The notes under the pieces are model-generated. The model searched no databases. It saw only the letters and a list, made by a program, of their open reading frames with translations, and was not told the DNA's origin. The position numbers were made by a program, and so were the translations under genes. DNA of 16,586 nucleotides from RGIG2707 sp045600065 (GTDB lineage: Bacteria; Bacillota; Clostridia; Peptostreptococcales; Anaerovoracaceae), in assembly GCA_045600065.1 (NCBI GenBank), contig JAZRXE010000036.1:1-16586 (forward strand). Direction: 5' to 3'. This document shows, one piece after another, positions 16,016 to 16,586 of the stretch; the stretch's first letter is position 1, and each line of letters starts with the position of its first letter.

Positions 16016-16586
16016 TACTCCTCTTCGACCTCGAACAGGGGGCTTACAGGCACGTTATTGTACACTCTGCTTATGGCATCTGCAAGCAGAGGAGCTATGG
16101 ACAGAACGGTGATCTTGTCTATGCGCTTTTCTTCGGGGATGCGCTCGGTGTTCAGGAATACCATCTCGGAAAGCTTGGAATCGCTGATCTTCTGTATGGC
16201 GGAGCCGGAAAGCACACCGTGAGTAGCGCATGCGCGTACGGACTTGGCGCCTGCGTCGATCAGAGCGCCTGCGGCGTTGCAGATGGTGCCTGCGGTATCT
16301 ACCATGTCGTCTACGATGATGCAGTTCTTGCCGTTTACATCTCCGATGATGCTCATGATCTCGGAAACATTGGCCTTGGGTCTGCGCTTGTCGATGATCG
16401 CAATGGGAGCACCGAAGTAATGGGCGAAGCTCCTTGCTCTCTTGACACTGCCGTGGTCGGGAGATACTACGCAGATATCATCGAGCTTCTTGTCGAGGAA
16501 ATACTTGGCAAGCTCGGGCTGGCCCACGAGATGATCCACGGGAATGTTGAAGTATCCCATGATCTGGGACGCGTGCAGATCCAGGG
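16015..16586 (-). CDS. prs: Ribose-phosphate pyrophosphokinase (PRPP synthetase), C-terminal part
   Basis: Transfers pyrophosphate from ATP to ribose 5-phosphate, making PRPP for purine, pyrimidine, His, Trp and NAD synthesis. About 189 residues are visible, and the frame is open to the window edge, so the first ~130 residues typical of the family are missing. The ATG at 16560 is internal: it follows DLHASQI, matching the family's DLHAGQIQGFF segment with His. Other signatures are SPDHGSVKRAR, the conserved APIAIIDKRRP, the PRPP-binding loop IVDDMVDTAGT and THGVLSG. The C-terminus ends in acidic residues (EVEEE), whose codons also act as the Shine-Dalgarno for pth. It is the visible head of the housekeeping operon; its promoter is outside the window. 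Confidence 0.97.
   Translation of the reverse strand, partial: LDLHASQIMGYFNIPVDHLVGQPELAKYFLDKKLDDICVVSPDHGSVKRARSFAHYFGAPIAIIDKRRPKANVSEIMSIIGDVNGKNCIIVDDMVDTAGTICNAAGALIDAGAKSVRACATHGVLSGSAIQKISDSKLSEMVFLNTERIPEEKRIDKITVLSIAPLLADAISRVYNNVPVSPLFEVEEE
16018..16026 (-). promoter_or_regulatory. Ribosome binding site of pth inside the prs C-terminus
   Basis: The minus strand reads GAAGAGGAG directly before TAATG. The strong AGGAG/GAGGAG purine run is encoded by the last Glu codons of prs, with 2-5 nt spacing depending on alignment. It supports the chosen pth start and shows that this organism uses Shine-Dalgarno initiation, which makes its absence before the first surface-protein gene notable. 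Confidence 0.7.

Overview
The window looks like a chromosomal segment of a Gram-positive anaerobe (Bacillota, most likely class Clostridia). Three things point that way. The gene order prs-pth-mfd is a classic Bacillota arrangement. The two giant surface proteins end in sortase-type LPATG signals. Their N-terminal Cys/His repeats and 'TTYALILPAIT' signal segment resemble adhesins that I remember from host-associated Clostridia. Base composition is roughly balanced. I cannot name genus or species. Every convincing complete gene lies on the minus strand, so the biological order runs from high to low coordinates.

Region 1 (16586 to 12055) is a housekeeping operon: the C-terminal part of PRPP synthetase (prs, cut by the window edge), peptidyl-tRNA hydrolase (pth) and the transcription-repair coupling factor (mfd). 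The genes overlap by 1 and 11 nt and are probably co-transcribed. Two tandem minus-strand intrinsic terminators (11985-11948 and 11944-11908) end the unit. Region 2 (about 11907 to 11617) is an AT-rich intergenic stretch with inverted repeats, a near-consensus sigma-A promoter, a palindrome over its -10, and a leader with a small hairpin but no Shine-Dalgarno sequence.

Region 3 (11616 to 357) is a two-gene operon of paralogous giant surface proteins of 1911 and 1840 residues, separated by one base. Both share an unusual signal/anchor segment, four Cys/His repeats, an adjacent beta-rich domain, a module with a 'MAQLxTAF'-like motif, a von Willebrand factor A (VWA) type domain and an LPATGGRG sorting signal. 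The first has an intact metal-binding (MIDAS) site, a beta-helix, a CnaB domain and a SpaA-like domain. The second has a VWA-like domain whose MIDAS residues look lost, no beta-helix, and a different C-terminal repeat region. I infer a co-secreted adhesin pair attached to the wall by a sortase encoded elsewhere.

Region 4 (356 to 1) holds the operon's terminator inside a cluster of G-rich REP-like repeats: three tandem copies, one diverged copy and one inverted copy. What may be the last codons of a plus-strand Y1 (REP-associated) transposase enter from the left edge. The inverted copy starts 8 bp beyond the stop codon of the second surface protein, whose sorting signal lacks the usual positively charged tail.
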